DNA of 49,279 nucleotides. Source: Candidatus Gastranaerophilales bacterium. GTDB lineage: Bacteria > Cyanobacteriota > Vampirovibrionia > Gastranaerophilales > Gastranaerophilaceae. The DNA is taken from assembly GCA_944327245.1 (NCBI GenBank), contig CALVHD010000014.1, positions 1 through 49,279 on the forward strand, read 5' to 3'. The position numbers and the translations under genes are program-made. Numbering within the stretch: position 1 is the stretch's first letter; every line of letters begins with the position of its first letter. Below the pieces are notes generated by a model. It searched no databases. It had not been told where the DNA came from and saw nothing but the letters and a program-made list of their open reading frames with translations. Below are positions 33,096-41,630 of the stretch, piece by piece.

Positions 33096-34106
33096 TTATT
33101 TATACATTTTAACTACATCAATAACGCCATCAAGAACTTCTTTAGCTTTTATTCTTGCTTTGCTGGAGCCATCATAAATAATTTCTTTAAGTAATTTGTC
33201 GTTATTTTCGTATTCTGCACGTTTTTCTCTAATTGGGCGCAAAAATTCATTTATTTTTGCTGCTAATCTTTTTTTACAATCAGCACAACCCATTGTTGCA
33301 TTTTTACATCCTTGACAAATTTCACTTATATCATTTTCTGCACCAAAAATTTTCCAATAATCGAAAATAACTTCGCAGTTATCAGGATTACCTTTATCAT
33401 CTTTTCTAATTCTGTTTCTGTCTGTAATACCTGTTTTTATTTTCTTTTCGGTTACTTCTTCGCTGTCTGATATTTTAATATCGTTGTGGAAAGATTTACC
33501 CATTTTATTTCCGTCAAGACCTTTTAGTAAAGAAATTTTGGTAAGAAGAGGCTGCGGTTCAACAAAATAATCGGTTTTATATATATTGTTAAATCTTCTG
33601 GCAATATCTCTTGTAAGCTCAACATGCGCTACCTGATCAATTCCAACAGGCACAAAATGAGTATTAAAAGACAAAATATCAGCTGTCATCAATACAGGAT
33701 AGCCAAATAAACCATAAGATAAGTTGGACATGTTTTCTTGCTTATCTTTCATTATTTTTGCCAAATCTTTTAGTGTTGGATCACGCTCAACCCAATTTTG
33801 AGGAGTAATCATAGATAAGTATATATGCAGCATTGCTGTTTCAGGGACAAAAGATTGTAAATATATGGTAGACTTCTCAGGGTTAATACCTGAAGCCAGC
33901 CAATCAAGAAGAACATTTTTAACATTATCTTTTAAATCGTCTGTTTGATTATATTTAGTTGTTAGTGCATGCCAATCAGCAATAAAAAAATAGCTTTCGT
34001 ATTTGTCTTGCAGTTCAACCCAATTTTTCAAAACGCCGAAATAATGACCCAGATGCAGTTTGCCTGTTGGGCGCATACCTGACATAATTCTTTTTTTACT
34101 TTCCAC
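33096..34106 (-). CDS. trpS: Tryptophanyl-tRNA synthetase with iron-sulfur-type Cys motif
   Basis: Charges tRNA-Trp. I start at GTG 34106 (336 residues): GGAGG lies nine bases upstream, inside the previous gene, and the family's SGMRPTGKLHLGHYFG follows at once. The second signature is GNKMGKSFHND. Residues 244, 267, 274 and 277 are Cys in the spacing C-x22-C-x6-C-x2-C, which, as I recall, is exactly that of the [4Fe-4S] cluster in Thermotoga maritima TrpRS (anticodon-proximal region); an extra Cys264 precedes the second. The start overlaps the TPR gene by 11 bases, so the two are translationally coupled. Confidence 0.95.
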   Translation of the reverse strand: MESKKRIMSGMRPTGKLHLGHYFGVLKNWVELQDKYESYFFIADWHALTTKYNQTDDLKDNVKNVLLDWLASGINPEKSTIYLQSFVPETAMLHIYLSMITPQNWVERDPTLKDLAKIMKDKQENMSNLSYGLFGYPVLMTADILSFNTHFVPVGIDQVAHVELTRDIARRFNNIYKTDYFVEPQPLLTKISLLKGLDGNKMGKSFHNDIKISDSEEVTEKKIKTGITDRNRIRKDDKGNPDNCEVIFDYWKIFGAENDISEICQGCKNATMGCADCKKRLAAKINEFLRPIREKRAEYENNDKLLKEIIYDGSSKARIKAKEVLDGVIDVVKMYK

Positions 34107-35877
34107 AATTAATTTCCTCCAGTAAATCAAGTGCTTCTTGATAATCATCAAAAATCAACAACGCTTGTCTAAGATGCTCTTGTGCTTCAGCTTTTTTATT
34201 ACATTTTAATTCACACTTTGCTAAATTTGTAAGCAGTATGTGGTTGTTTGGATAGCTGTGTGCCAATTTATAAAAAATTCCCATTGCATTTTCGTATTCA
34301 TTTGTTTCCATATAACACACAGCCAGCATATTCATAGTTTCGTCGTCTTTTGTTGTTTGAATAATATCTAGCAAAAATTCTTTTGCAATATCATATTTAC
34401 CGTCTTGAAAATATGATTTTGCGATATAACTTTTTGCAAGAAAGTTATTTGCGTCTATTTTAAGTGCTGTTTGAAGAGTATTTAAGGCTTTTTGTTTATC
34501 TCTTTCCAATAAATAAATATATCCTAAATACGCATAAGCATCGGCATTTGCTGAATCATATTTTATTGCATCGCAAAAAGCAGTTTTAGCTTCATCAATT
34601 TTGCTTAACATCATATAAGCGACACCAAGCGAATAATGAAATTCTGAAACATCACCTTCCAATTTAATTGCTTCAAGCATTTCATCAACAGCCCAATCAT
34701 AACAGTTCATTTTTAAATATAAAACACCCAAATCCTTGTGCGCATATGGATTTTGAGGTTCAAGCGTAATACATTTTTTAAACATTTCTTTAGCGCCGTC
34801 ATAATCATTCATTTCAATGTAATTAAATGCCAGATTATAATAAACCTCAACATCAATTTTTCCTCTGTTAAGGAGAATTGTAAATGTATCTATTGATTCT
34901 TCATAGCGACCAAGCTTTCTTAATAAAGTTCCTTTTTTCTTTATTAAATCTATATTTTTTTCATCTAAAGAAAGCAATAAATTAACACTTTCAAGGGCTT
35001 TATCATATTCAAAAGTATTCATTAAACACTCAACATAGCTGTATCTATATTGAGAATTATTTGGATAAGTCATAACCAAATTTTGATAAAGCGCAGCAGC
35101 CATTTGGTACTGTTCAGCCTTTAGTGCGCAATTTGCTAATGTTGCAAGCATAGTAATAGATGGGTCTAGCGAATATGAAATTTGTATATATTTTAATGCC
35201 TGATTAAAATCGCCCAATGTCTGATACAAAATTCCAAGATTATAAACAGTGAGGGAATTTTTTTCATCCAACAAGAAAGCCTTCTTTAAAACATCTAAAG
35301 ACTTATCAAATTCTTCCAAATTCATATAACAAACACCAAGGCTGTTCATTACAGCAATGTGTTGAGGATTGAATTCAAGGGCATTTTCAAGATATACAGC
35401 AGCATTTTTATAGTCTTTTTTCATCATATACGATGTTGCTAAGATATAATAAAACGAATAATCAAATTCAAGCTCAGAATTTTTTTTAGCATTTTCTAAA
35501 AGCTCAATAGCGCTGTCAAATTGACCAAATTCAATGTATATCATTCCAAGACTTTTATAAACATCTAGGAAATTGGGACGAAGTTTTAAAACCTTGTTAA
35601 AATTTTCAATTGCTGTCTTTTTATCACCAACTCGACTATTGCAATTTGCTAAATAAAACAATGCAGTAGCATCATTTTGATCTAATTCAATCACTTTATC
35701 AAAAGCTTGTATAGCGCCTTGAGGATTATCGAGATTAATTTCGCATAAGCCCAGATTTTTATATGCCTCAATGTTATTTGTATCTTGTTTAATTATAGCT
35801 TCGAGTATTGCTTTTGCTTGAATATAATCTTCATTGTTGATTAAATCAAGCGCTTCATTCATTTTATTATTTTCCAT
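34096..35877 (-). CDS. Tetratricopeptide-repeat protein
   Basis: A 593-residue protein built almost entirely of TPR units (about 16, each 34 residues), for example AYKNLGLCEINLDNPQGAIQ and AYAYLGYIYLLERDKQKALN. TPRs make a superhelical scaffold for protein partners. No membrane segment, signal peptide or catalytic domain. The ATG has no Shine-Dalgarno but lies exactly six bases after a consensus TATAAT, so a leaderless mRNA is likely. First gene of the operon with trpS, an M20 peptidase and dapF. Confidence 0.93.
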   Translation of the reverse strand: MENNKMNEALDLINNEDYIQAKAILEAIIKQDTNNIEAYKNLGLCEINLDNPQGAIQAFDKVIELDQNDATALFYLANCNSRVGDKKTAIENFNKVLKLRPNFLDVYKSLGMIYIEFGQFDSAIELLENAKKNSELEFDYSFYYILATSYMMKKDYKNAAVYLENALEFNPQHIAVMNSLGVCYMNLEEFDKSLDVLKKAFLLDEKNSLTVYNLGILYQTLGDFNQALKYIQISYSLDPSITMLATLANCALKAEQYQMAAALYQNLVMTYPNNSQYRYSYVECLMNTFEYDKALESVNLLLSLDEKNIDLIKKKGTLLRKLGRYEESIDTFTILLNRGKIDVEVYYNLAFNYIEMNDYDGAKEMFKKCITLEPQNPYAHKDLGVLYLKMNCYDWAVDEMLEAIKLEGDVSEFHYSLGVAYMMLSKIDEAKTAFCDAIKYDSANADAYAYLGYIYLLERDKQKALNTLQTALKIDANNFLAKSYIAKSYFQDGKYDIAKEFLLDIIQTTKDDETMNMLAVCYMETNEYENAMGIFYKLAHSYPNNHILLTNLAKCELKCNKKAEAQEHLRQALLIFDDYQEALDLLEEINCGK

Positions 35878-35926
35878 AAAATAATTATACTTTAAAATAC
35901 AAAAACCACAAATATATTAAGTACAC

Positions 35927-35958
35927 AAAAACAAGACTCTTAAAAGAGCCTTGTTTTT
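35927..35958 (-). terminator. Terminator of ppdK
   Basis: AAAAACAAG pairs with CTTGTTTTT, with an inner CTCT/AGAG; the minus-strand T-tail follows. It lies 14 bases past the ppdK stop. Confidence 0.82.
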
Positions 35959-35971
35959 GCAATATAGTATT

Positions 35972-38614
35972 TTATTTATTTTCAATAACAGCTTGCGCAG
36001 CTGCAAGTGCTGCTTGAGGTATTCTAAACGGAGAACAAGAAACATAGTTCAAACCGATTTTGTGTGCAAATTTAACACTATCAGGGTCTCCACCATGTTC
36101 ACCGCAAATACCGCCGATTAGGTTTGGATTAACAGCCTTGCCTTTTTGCATAGAAATTTCAATCAGCTGACCAACTCCTTTGAAATCCAGTGTATCAAAA
36201 GGATTATATGGAAGAATTTTTTGTTCAACATATCTTTTTAAGAATTTTCCTTCCGCATCATCTCTTGAATAACCAAAAGTCATTTGTGTCAGGTCATTAG
36301 TACCGAATGAGAAGAACTCGGCATATGGAGCAATCTCATCAGCAGTTAATGCAGCACGAGGTATTTCAATCATCGTACCGAATTTATATTCAACTTCGAT
36401 ACCTTTTTCTTTCATAACATCTTTTGCAACTTTTACTAAAATTTCTTTAGCTGTTTTAAGCTCGTTAACATGTCCGATCAAAGGAATCATAACATAAGGC
36501 ATAACATTGATTCCTTCTTTTTTAACATCACAAGCAGCCTCAAAAATTGCCCTGACTTGCATTTCGTTAATTTCAGGATAAGTTAATCCTAAACGACAGC
36601 CGCGAAGTCCCATCATAGGATTTGATTCAGATAACCCCTCAACAATTGTTAAAAGAGCTTGTTCTTCTGTGTAATCTTGTTTTAAAACCTTTTTAGCTGC
36701 AACTTCTGCTATCAATTCTTCCTTTGAAGGTAAAAATTCATGCAACGGAGGATCTAAAAGACGAATAGTAAGAGGTTTTTCGCCTAATGCCTTGAACATT
36801 CCGTAAAAATCTTGATATTGCATCGGAAGAAGTTTGTCTAAAGCTTCTTTTCTGGCTTCTTTTGTTCCTGCAATAATCATTTTTTGAACCCACGGAAGTC
36901 TGTCCGGATCCATAAACATATGTTCGGTTCTACATAAACCAACGCCTTCAGCATGGAACATAAGAGCATTTTCCACATCTTTAACAGTATCAGCATTTGC
37001 TTCAATCGTCATTGTTTTAATTTCATTTACCCAAGAGAAGAAAGTCTTGAAATTGTCATCAATTTTTGCATCGGCCAATTTAACAGCTCCATCCATTACA
37101 AGACCCTTGCCGCCATCTAAAGAAATTATATCGTCTTTATGATATACAGTGCCATCCGCACCGGTAAGCGTTTCTTTTTCAAGGTCAATTTTCATGTCCT
37201 CGCAGCCTGCCACACAAGGTTTACCCATACCTTTAGCAACAACGGCAGCATGTGAAGTTGCACCGCCTCTTAGTGTTAAAACACCTTGAGCAACGGCCAT
37301 ACCGTGGATATCATCAGGACAAGTTTCAATTCTAACTAAGATAACCTTTTCGCCTTTTTCTCCTCGTTCAGCTGCTTCATCCGTATTAAATACAATCTTA
37401 CCAACCGCAGCACCCGGAGAAGCATTAACACCGTGAGCAACTACATGAGCTTCTTTTAGAGCTTGAGCGTCAAAACAAGGTAAAAGAATTTGATTTACAG
37501 TGTAGGGATCAACCAGTTGAATTGCTCGCTCTTTTGTAATAATGCCTTCTTTTTCCATTTCAACGGCAATTCTAACTGCAGCAGTTGCAGTTCTTTTACC
37601 GCTTCTTGTTTGAAGAATATATAATTTACCTTTTTCAATAGTAAATTCCATATCTTGAACATCTTTATAGCCGTTTTCAAGTTTTTTTGCTATATCAACA
37701 TATTGACGATATAAATCAGGCATTTCTGTTTCCAATTCGCAAATAGGTTTTGGAGTTCTAATACCGGCAACAACATCTTCACCTTGAGCATTAGTTAAAT
37801 ATTCACCGTAAAATTTATTTTCGCCGGTAGCTGGGTTTCTTGTAAAAGAAACGCCGGTAGCGCAGTCATCGCCCATATTACCAAATACCATTGTTTGAAC
37901 ATTAACAGCAGTACCAAAGTTATGATCAATTTTGTTCATTGTTCTGTATGCAACCGCACGAGGAATGTTCCAAGAACGAAAAACAGCTTCAATAGCTTCT
38001 TGAAGTTGAACAAATGGATCTTGAGGAAATTCTCTGCCTGTAACTTCTTTAATAACATTTTTGTAAACAGGAATTAAAGATTTCCAACCCTCAGCAGAAA
38101 TTTCAGTATCTTCTTTAACGCCTTCACGCTCTTTTAATTTTTCAACTTCAGATTCAAAATATTTTTGTCTGTCCATATCCCATGCAACAGAGCCAAACAT
38201 AGTTAAAAATCTTCTGTAGCTGTCATAGCAAAAACGTGGGTTATTTGTTAATTTTACCATTGCCTCAACAGTTTCATCATTTAAACCAAGATTTAAAATT
38301 GTTTCCATCATACCCGGCATAGATACTCTGGCGCCTGAGCGAACAGAAACCAATAAAGGATTTTGGCTATCTCCAAATTTTTTGCCTGTTTGATTTTCAA
38401 CATCACTAAGAGCTTGTCTAACTTCATCCATTAAACCATTTGGCATCATATTTCCGTTGTTGATATAATCCATACATACTTCTGTGGTAATTGTTAACCC
38501 CGGAGGTACAGGTAAACCTAAGTTTGTCATTTCAGCTAAGTTAGCACCTTTACCACCAAGGAGGTTTCTCATATCTGCATTGCCTTCTCTGAAAAGCCAT
38601 ACACGTTTTTGCAT
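35972..38614 (-). CDS. ppdK: Pyruvate phosphate dikinase
   Basis: Interconverts pyruvate + ATP + Pi with PEP + AMP + PPi, serving glycolysis or gluconeogenesis in many anaerobes. The 880-residue enzyme shows the N-terminal ATP-grasp domain (LLGGKGANLAEM; VSVRSGARVSMPGMMETIL), the phospho-carrier His455 in GGATSHAAVVAKGMG, and the C-terminal PEP/pyruvate barrel with the catalytic Cys837 in GGICGEHGGDP, preceded by SFGTNDLTQMTFGYSRDDA. Starts after GGAGG. Monocistronic, bounded by terminators. Confidence 0.98.
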   Translation of the reverse strand: MQKRVWLFREGNADMRNLLGGKGANLAEMTNLGLPVPPGLTITTEVCMDYINNGNMMPNGLMDEVRQALSDVENQTGKKFGDSQNPLLVSVRSGARVSMPGMMETILNLGLNDETVEAMVKLTNNPRFCYDSYRRFLTMFGSVAWDMDRQKYFESEVEKLKEREGVKEDTEISAEGWKSLIPVYKNVIKEVTGREFPQDPFVQLQEAIEAVFRSWNIPRAVAYRTMNKIDHNFGTAVNVQTMVFGNMGDDCATGVSFTRNPATGENKFYGEYLTNAQGEDVVAGIRTPKPICELETEMPDLYRQYVDIAKKLENGYKDVQDMEFTIEKGKLYILQTRSGKRTATAAVRIAVEMEKEGIITKERAIQLVDPYTVNQILLPCFDAQALKEAHVVAHGVNASPGAAVGKIVFNTDEAAERGEKGEKVILVRIETCPDDIHGMAVAQGVLTLRGGATSHAAVVAKGMGKPCVAGCEDMKIDLEKETLTGADGTVYHKDDIISLDGGKGLVMDGAVKLADAKIDDNFKTFFSWVNEIKTMTIEANADTVKDVENALMFHAEGVGLCRTEHMFMDPDRLPWVQKMIIAGTKEARKEALDKLLPMQYQDFYGMFKALGEKPLTIRLLDPPLHEFLPSKEELIAEVAAKKVLKQDYTEEQALLTIVEGLSESNPMMGLRGCRLGLTYPEINEMQVRAIFEAACDVKKEGINVMPYVMIPLIGHVNELKTAKEILVKVAKDVMKEKGIEVEYKFGTMIEIPRAALTADEIAPYAEFFSFGTNDLTQMTFGYSRDDAEGKFLKRYVEQKILPYNPFDTLDFKGVGQLIEISMQKGKAVNPNLIGGICGEHGGDPDSVKFAHKIGLNYVSCSPFRIPQAALAAAQAVIENK

Positions 38615-38718
38615 TAATTTCCTCCAATTTCTATAATAAATTTATGACAACTTAGGATGATTTTAACAAAAACAAATTGGTTTTACAAATAAATCTTAAT
38701 AAACTTTTACTTTATTAA

Positions 38719-38747
38719 ATTAAAAGAGCCTTAATGGCTCTTTTAAT
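38719..38747 (-). terminator. Terminator of the dapB-asd-dapA operon
   Basis: ATTAAAAGAGCC pairs perfectly with GGCTCTTTTAAT around a 5-nt loop, beginning nine bases after the dapA stop; the T-run is formed within the stem end on the minus strand. Confidence 0.8.
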
Positions 38748-38755
38748 GAAAATTT

Positions 38756-39658
38756 TTAATTATTTAACTGTTTTTCAATTACATCCAATAAATCATAAAG
38801 TTCCAAAACCTGAGCTTCATTTACTTCGACCAGCGGACGTCTTACTATATTTTCAACTATTCCCATCTTTGACAAAAGCCCTTTAATTGGTGTAGGATTT
38901 GGCGCCATAAATATCTTTTTAAATAATGGATATAAAATCTTATGCATATTCATAGCGGGAATTACCTGTCCGGCTTTAAAATTATGTATCATTGATTTGA
39001 TTTCATTTCCAACAACATGAGATGCAACAGACACGACACCATGGGCACCTAAAGACAACATCGGTAAAGTTAAACTGTCATCGCCGCAATAAAGAGCAAA
39101 ATCGTCAGGTACCAACATTTTTATTTCTGAAATTAAATCTAAATTTGCGTTTGATTGCTTTAGCGCAACAATATTAGAATATTCTTTAGCTAAAAAAGCT
39201 ATTGTTTCAGGAGTCATATCTATTCCTGTTCTTGAAGGAATATTATATAGAATAATAGGAATATCAACACTTTTAGCTATTGCGCCAAAATGCTCTATTA
39301 AACCCTGTTGAGATGGTTTATTATAATATGGTACTACCGATAAAATAGCATCAGCACCCAATTCCTGTGCTTTTTTAGATGATGAAATAGCTGTATCTGT
39401 AGAATTTGAACCTGCCCCCATTATAACCTTGCACTGACCCGAAGTTATGCTTTTAACACAGTATAGCATTTCATATTCTTCATCAAAGGTCAAAGTCGGA
39501 CTTTCACCGGTAGTTCCGGCTACAACAATTGCATCAGTATTTTGATTTAATAAATGTTTTGAAACCTTTTCCAGCGCCTTGTAATCAACTGCTCTATCCT
39601 TATCGAAAGGCGTAATCATTGCAGTAATTACTTCACCCAAATCAATTCTTAATGTCAT
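38756..39658 (-). CDS. dapA: 4-hydroxy-tetrahydrodipicolinate synthase DapA
   Basis: Condenses pyruvate and aspartate semialdehyde, first step of the diaminopimelate branch. A 300-residue class I aldolase barrel with AMITPFDKDRAVDY, VAGTTGESPTLTFDEE, the Tyr in VVPYYNKPSQQGL, YNIPSRTGIDM, and the Schiff-base Lys in IVALKQSNANL. GHG-type phosphate contact at YCGDDSLTLPMLSLGAHGV. AAGGAG site. Third in dapB-asd-dapA; its gap to asd is 15 bases. Confidence 0.97.
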   Translation of the reverse strand: MTLRIDLGEVITAMITPFDKDRAVDYKALEKVSKHLLNQNTDAIVVAGTTGESPTLTFDEEYEMLYCVKSITSGQCKVIMGAGSNSTDTAISSSKKAQELGADAILSVVPYYNKPSQQGLIEHFGAIAKSVDIPIILYNIPSRTGIDMTPETIAFLAKEYSNIVALKQSNANLDLISEIKMLVPDDFALYCGDDSLTLPMLSLGAHGVVSVASHVVGNEIKSMIHNFKAGQVIPAMNMHKILYPLFKKIFMAPNPTPIKGLLSKMGIVENIVRRPLVEVNEAQVLELYDLLDVIEKQLNN

Positions 39659-39673
39659 GAGGTTTCTCCTTTA

Positions 39674-40696
39674 TTAATATAATTCCATTTCTATAACTTT
39701 TTGCGCCAATCGAACGGTATTAAGCGCAGCGCCGATTCTTAAATTATCGGCAACACAGAAAAATTCAAGCCCGTTATCAAAAGCAATTGATTTTCTAATT
39801 CTGCCGACATATACAGGATTTTTTCCCGCAGCATCTTTTGGAGTTGGATATGTAAATGTAGATATATCATCTCTTACTTCAACACCCCAAGTATTTTTCA
39901 GTAACTCTCTTGCTTCATTTTCGTCAACTTTGTTTTCAAATTCAACACTAACTGCCTCAGAATGACCAATATACACGGGAACTCTTACAGCAGTACAAGA
40001 AATTTTAACAGAATCATTCAAATGAAGAATTTTACGTGTTTCATTTGTTACTTTCATTTCTTCTTTTGTATATCCGTTATCGCAAAAAACATCGATTTGA
40101 GGTATAACATTAAAAGCAATTTCATATTTGAATGCACTTGGTTCATAAGGCATACCAACAAGATTTGTTTTAACATTTTCAGTTAATTCATTTATTGCTT
40201 TTAATCCTGCGCCTGAAACCGCTTGATATGTTGATACTATTAATCTTTTTACCTTATATTTATCATCTAAAGCTTTTAAAGGCAGCATTAATTGACTTGT
40301 AGAACAATTCGGATTTGCAATTATACCTTTATGTTTCTTTAAATCATCATCATTAACGCCCGCAATTACCAATGGTACATCTTCATCCATTCTAAAGGCG
40401 GATGAATTATCTATAAATACGCATCCTTTTTTAGCAGCAACAGGGGCAAATCTTTTACTTGTTTCACCTCCGGCTGAAGCTAAGCATATATCCACATCAT
40501 CAAACACATTGTCTGTTGCTTCAATTACAGTATGTTTTTGACCCTTAAATTCAATCGTTGAACCTGCACTGCGCTTAGAAGCCAAAAATTTAATGGATTG
40601 GTATTCAACCTTATTTTCGTCCAAAATATTTAAAATTTCTCTTCCCACAACTCCTGTTGCACCAAGAACAGCTAAATTTGGCAATTTTTTTGTCAT
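39674..40696 (-). CDS. asd: Aspartate-semialdehyde dehydrogenase
   Basis: Reduces aspartyl phosphate to aspartate semialdehyde, the substrate of DapA. The 340-residue enzyme has the NADP fold AVLGATGVVGREIL, SAGGETSKRFAP, the catalytic Cys in IANPNCSTSQLMLPLK, YQAVSGAGLKAI, and the His in VPVYIGHSEAV. The ATG overlaps the dapB stop in an ATGA arrangement; GGAG precedes it. Confidence 0.97.
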   Translation of the reverse strand: MTKKLPNLAVLGATGVVGREILNILDENKVEYQSIKFLASKRSAGSTIEFKGQKHTVIEATDNVFDDVDICLASAGGETSKRFAPVAAKKGCVFIDNSSAFRMDEDVPLVIAGVNDDDLKKHKGIIANPNCSTSQLMLPLKALDDKYKVKRLIVSTYQAVSGAGLKAINELTENVKTNLVGMPYEPSAFKYEIAFNVIPQIDVFCDNGYTKEEMKVTNETRKILHLNDSVKISCTAVRVPVYIGHSEAVSVEFENKVDENEARELLKNTWGVEVRDDISTFTYPTPKDAAGKNPVYVGRIRKSIAFDNGLEFFCVADNLRIGAALNTVRLAQKVIEMELY

Positions 40697-41478
40697 AGTA
40701 TGTTCTCCAATCCATATATAAAGCTATTACTGTTAAATACATTTTTAATTGCTAAGGCAACACCGGACATATAACATGCACGGTTTATTGTATCATGATG
40801 TATTTTTAAAACTTGACCGTCAGAGCCGAAAATTACCTCTTGAGAAGCAACAAACCCAGGCATTCTAACAGAATGAATTTGAATATGTCCTTTATTATCT
40901 TGAATAAATTCTCCGCCTCTTGAGCCTTGTATATTTTCTGTTTCAGCACAATTACCCAATTTAAAATCAGAGTTATTTTCAATCATTAACTGAGCAGTTT
41001 TAATTGATGTTCCGGATGGGGCATCTTTCTTTTGATTATGATGATATTCAATTATTTCTGCATTTGAAAAATATTTAGATGCTTCACGTGCAAATTTCAT
41101 CATTAGTATTGCACCAATTGAAAAATTCGGTGCAATAATAATACCTGTATTGTTTTCTTTTGACATTTTTTCAATTTCTAATATTTGGTCTTCTGAAAGT
41201 CCAGTAGTACCAATAACAGCTTTGGTTTTTAAATTTAAATATGTTTTAATATTCTCAAAAATTGAACTAGGCTGAGTGAAATCAACAACAACGTCCGGTT
41301 TAGATTTTAACAAAGCCAGCTCAATATCACCTTCTATAGCAATATCTTCAGCAACGTTAGTTCCTATATTATTCTTATCAACGGCACAAACTAATTCAAA
41401 TTCGGGACTATTTAAGGTCATTTTAACAACCTCTGAACCCATTTTACCCAATGCGCCGACTATTGCAACTTTTATCAA
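40693..41478 (-). CDS. dapB: 4-hydroxy-tetrahydrodipicolinate reductase DapB
   Basis: Second step of the diaminopimelate branch, NAD(P)H-dependent. The 261-residue protein shows VAIVGALGKMGSEVV, DFTQPSSI, VIGTTGLSEDQI, APNFSIGAILMMKF, the catalytic His/Lys in EIIEYHHNQKKDAPSGTSI, and SVRMPGFVASQEVIFG. It starts at TTG 41478 after a consensus AGGAGG; no ATG is near. First gene of the operon. Only dapF of the remaining dap genes lies nearby. Confidence 0.97.
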   Translation of the reverse strand: MIKVAIVGALGKMGSEVVKMTLNSPEFELVCAVDKNNIGTNVAEDIAIEGDIELALLKSKPDVVVDFTQPSSIFENIKTYLNLKTKAVIGTTGLSEDQILEIEKMSKENNTGIIIAPNFSIGAILMMKFAREASKYFSNAEIIEYHHNQKKDAPSGTSIKTAQLMIENNSDFKLGNCAETENIQGSRGGEFIQDNKGHIQIHSVRMPGFVASQEVIFGSDGQVLKIHHDTINRACYMSGVALAIKNVFNSNSFIYGLENIL

Positions 41479-41630
41479 GATACCTCCTATAAATTTTGAT
41501 TAACCAAGTATAACATAGCTTAAACAAAAAAAGCAAAAAAATTAATACACAAAAAATATTACTTGTATTATTAAATTTATGTAATAGAATATATGTACGT
41601 GTTGTTAGTTATATTTTGAAAGGTAAATGC

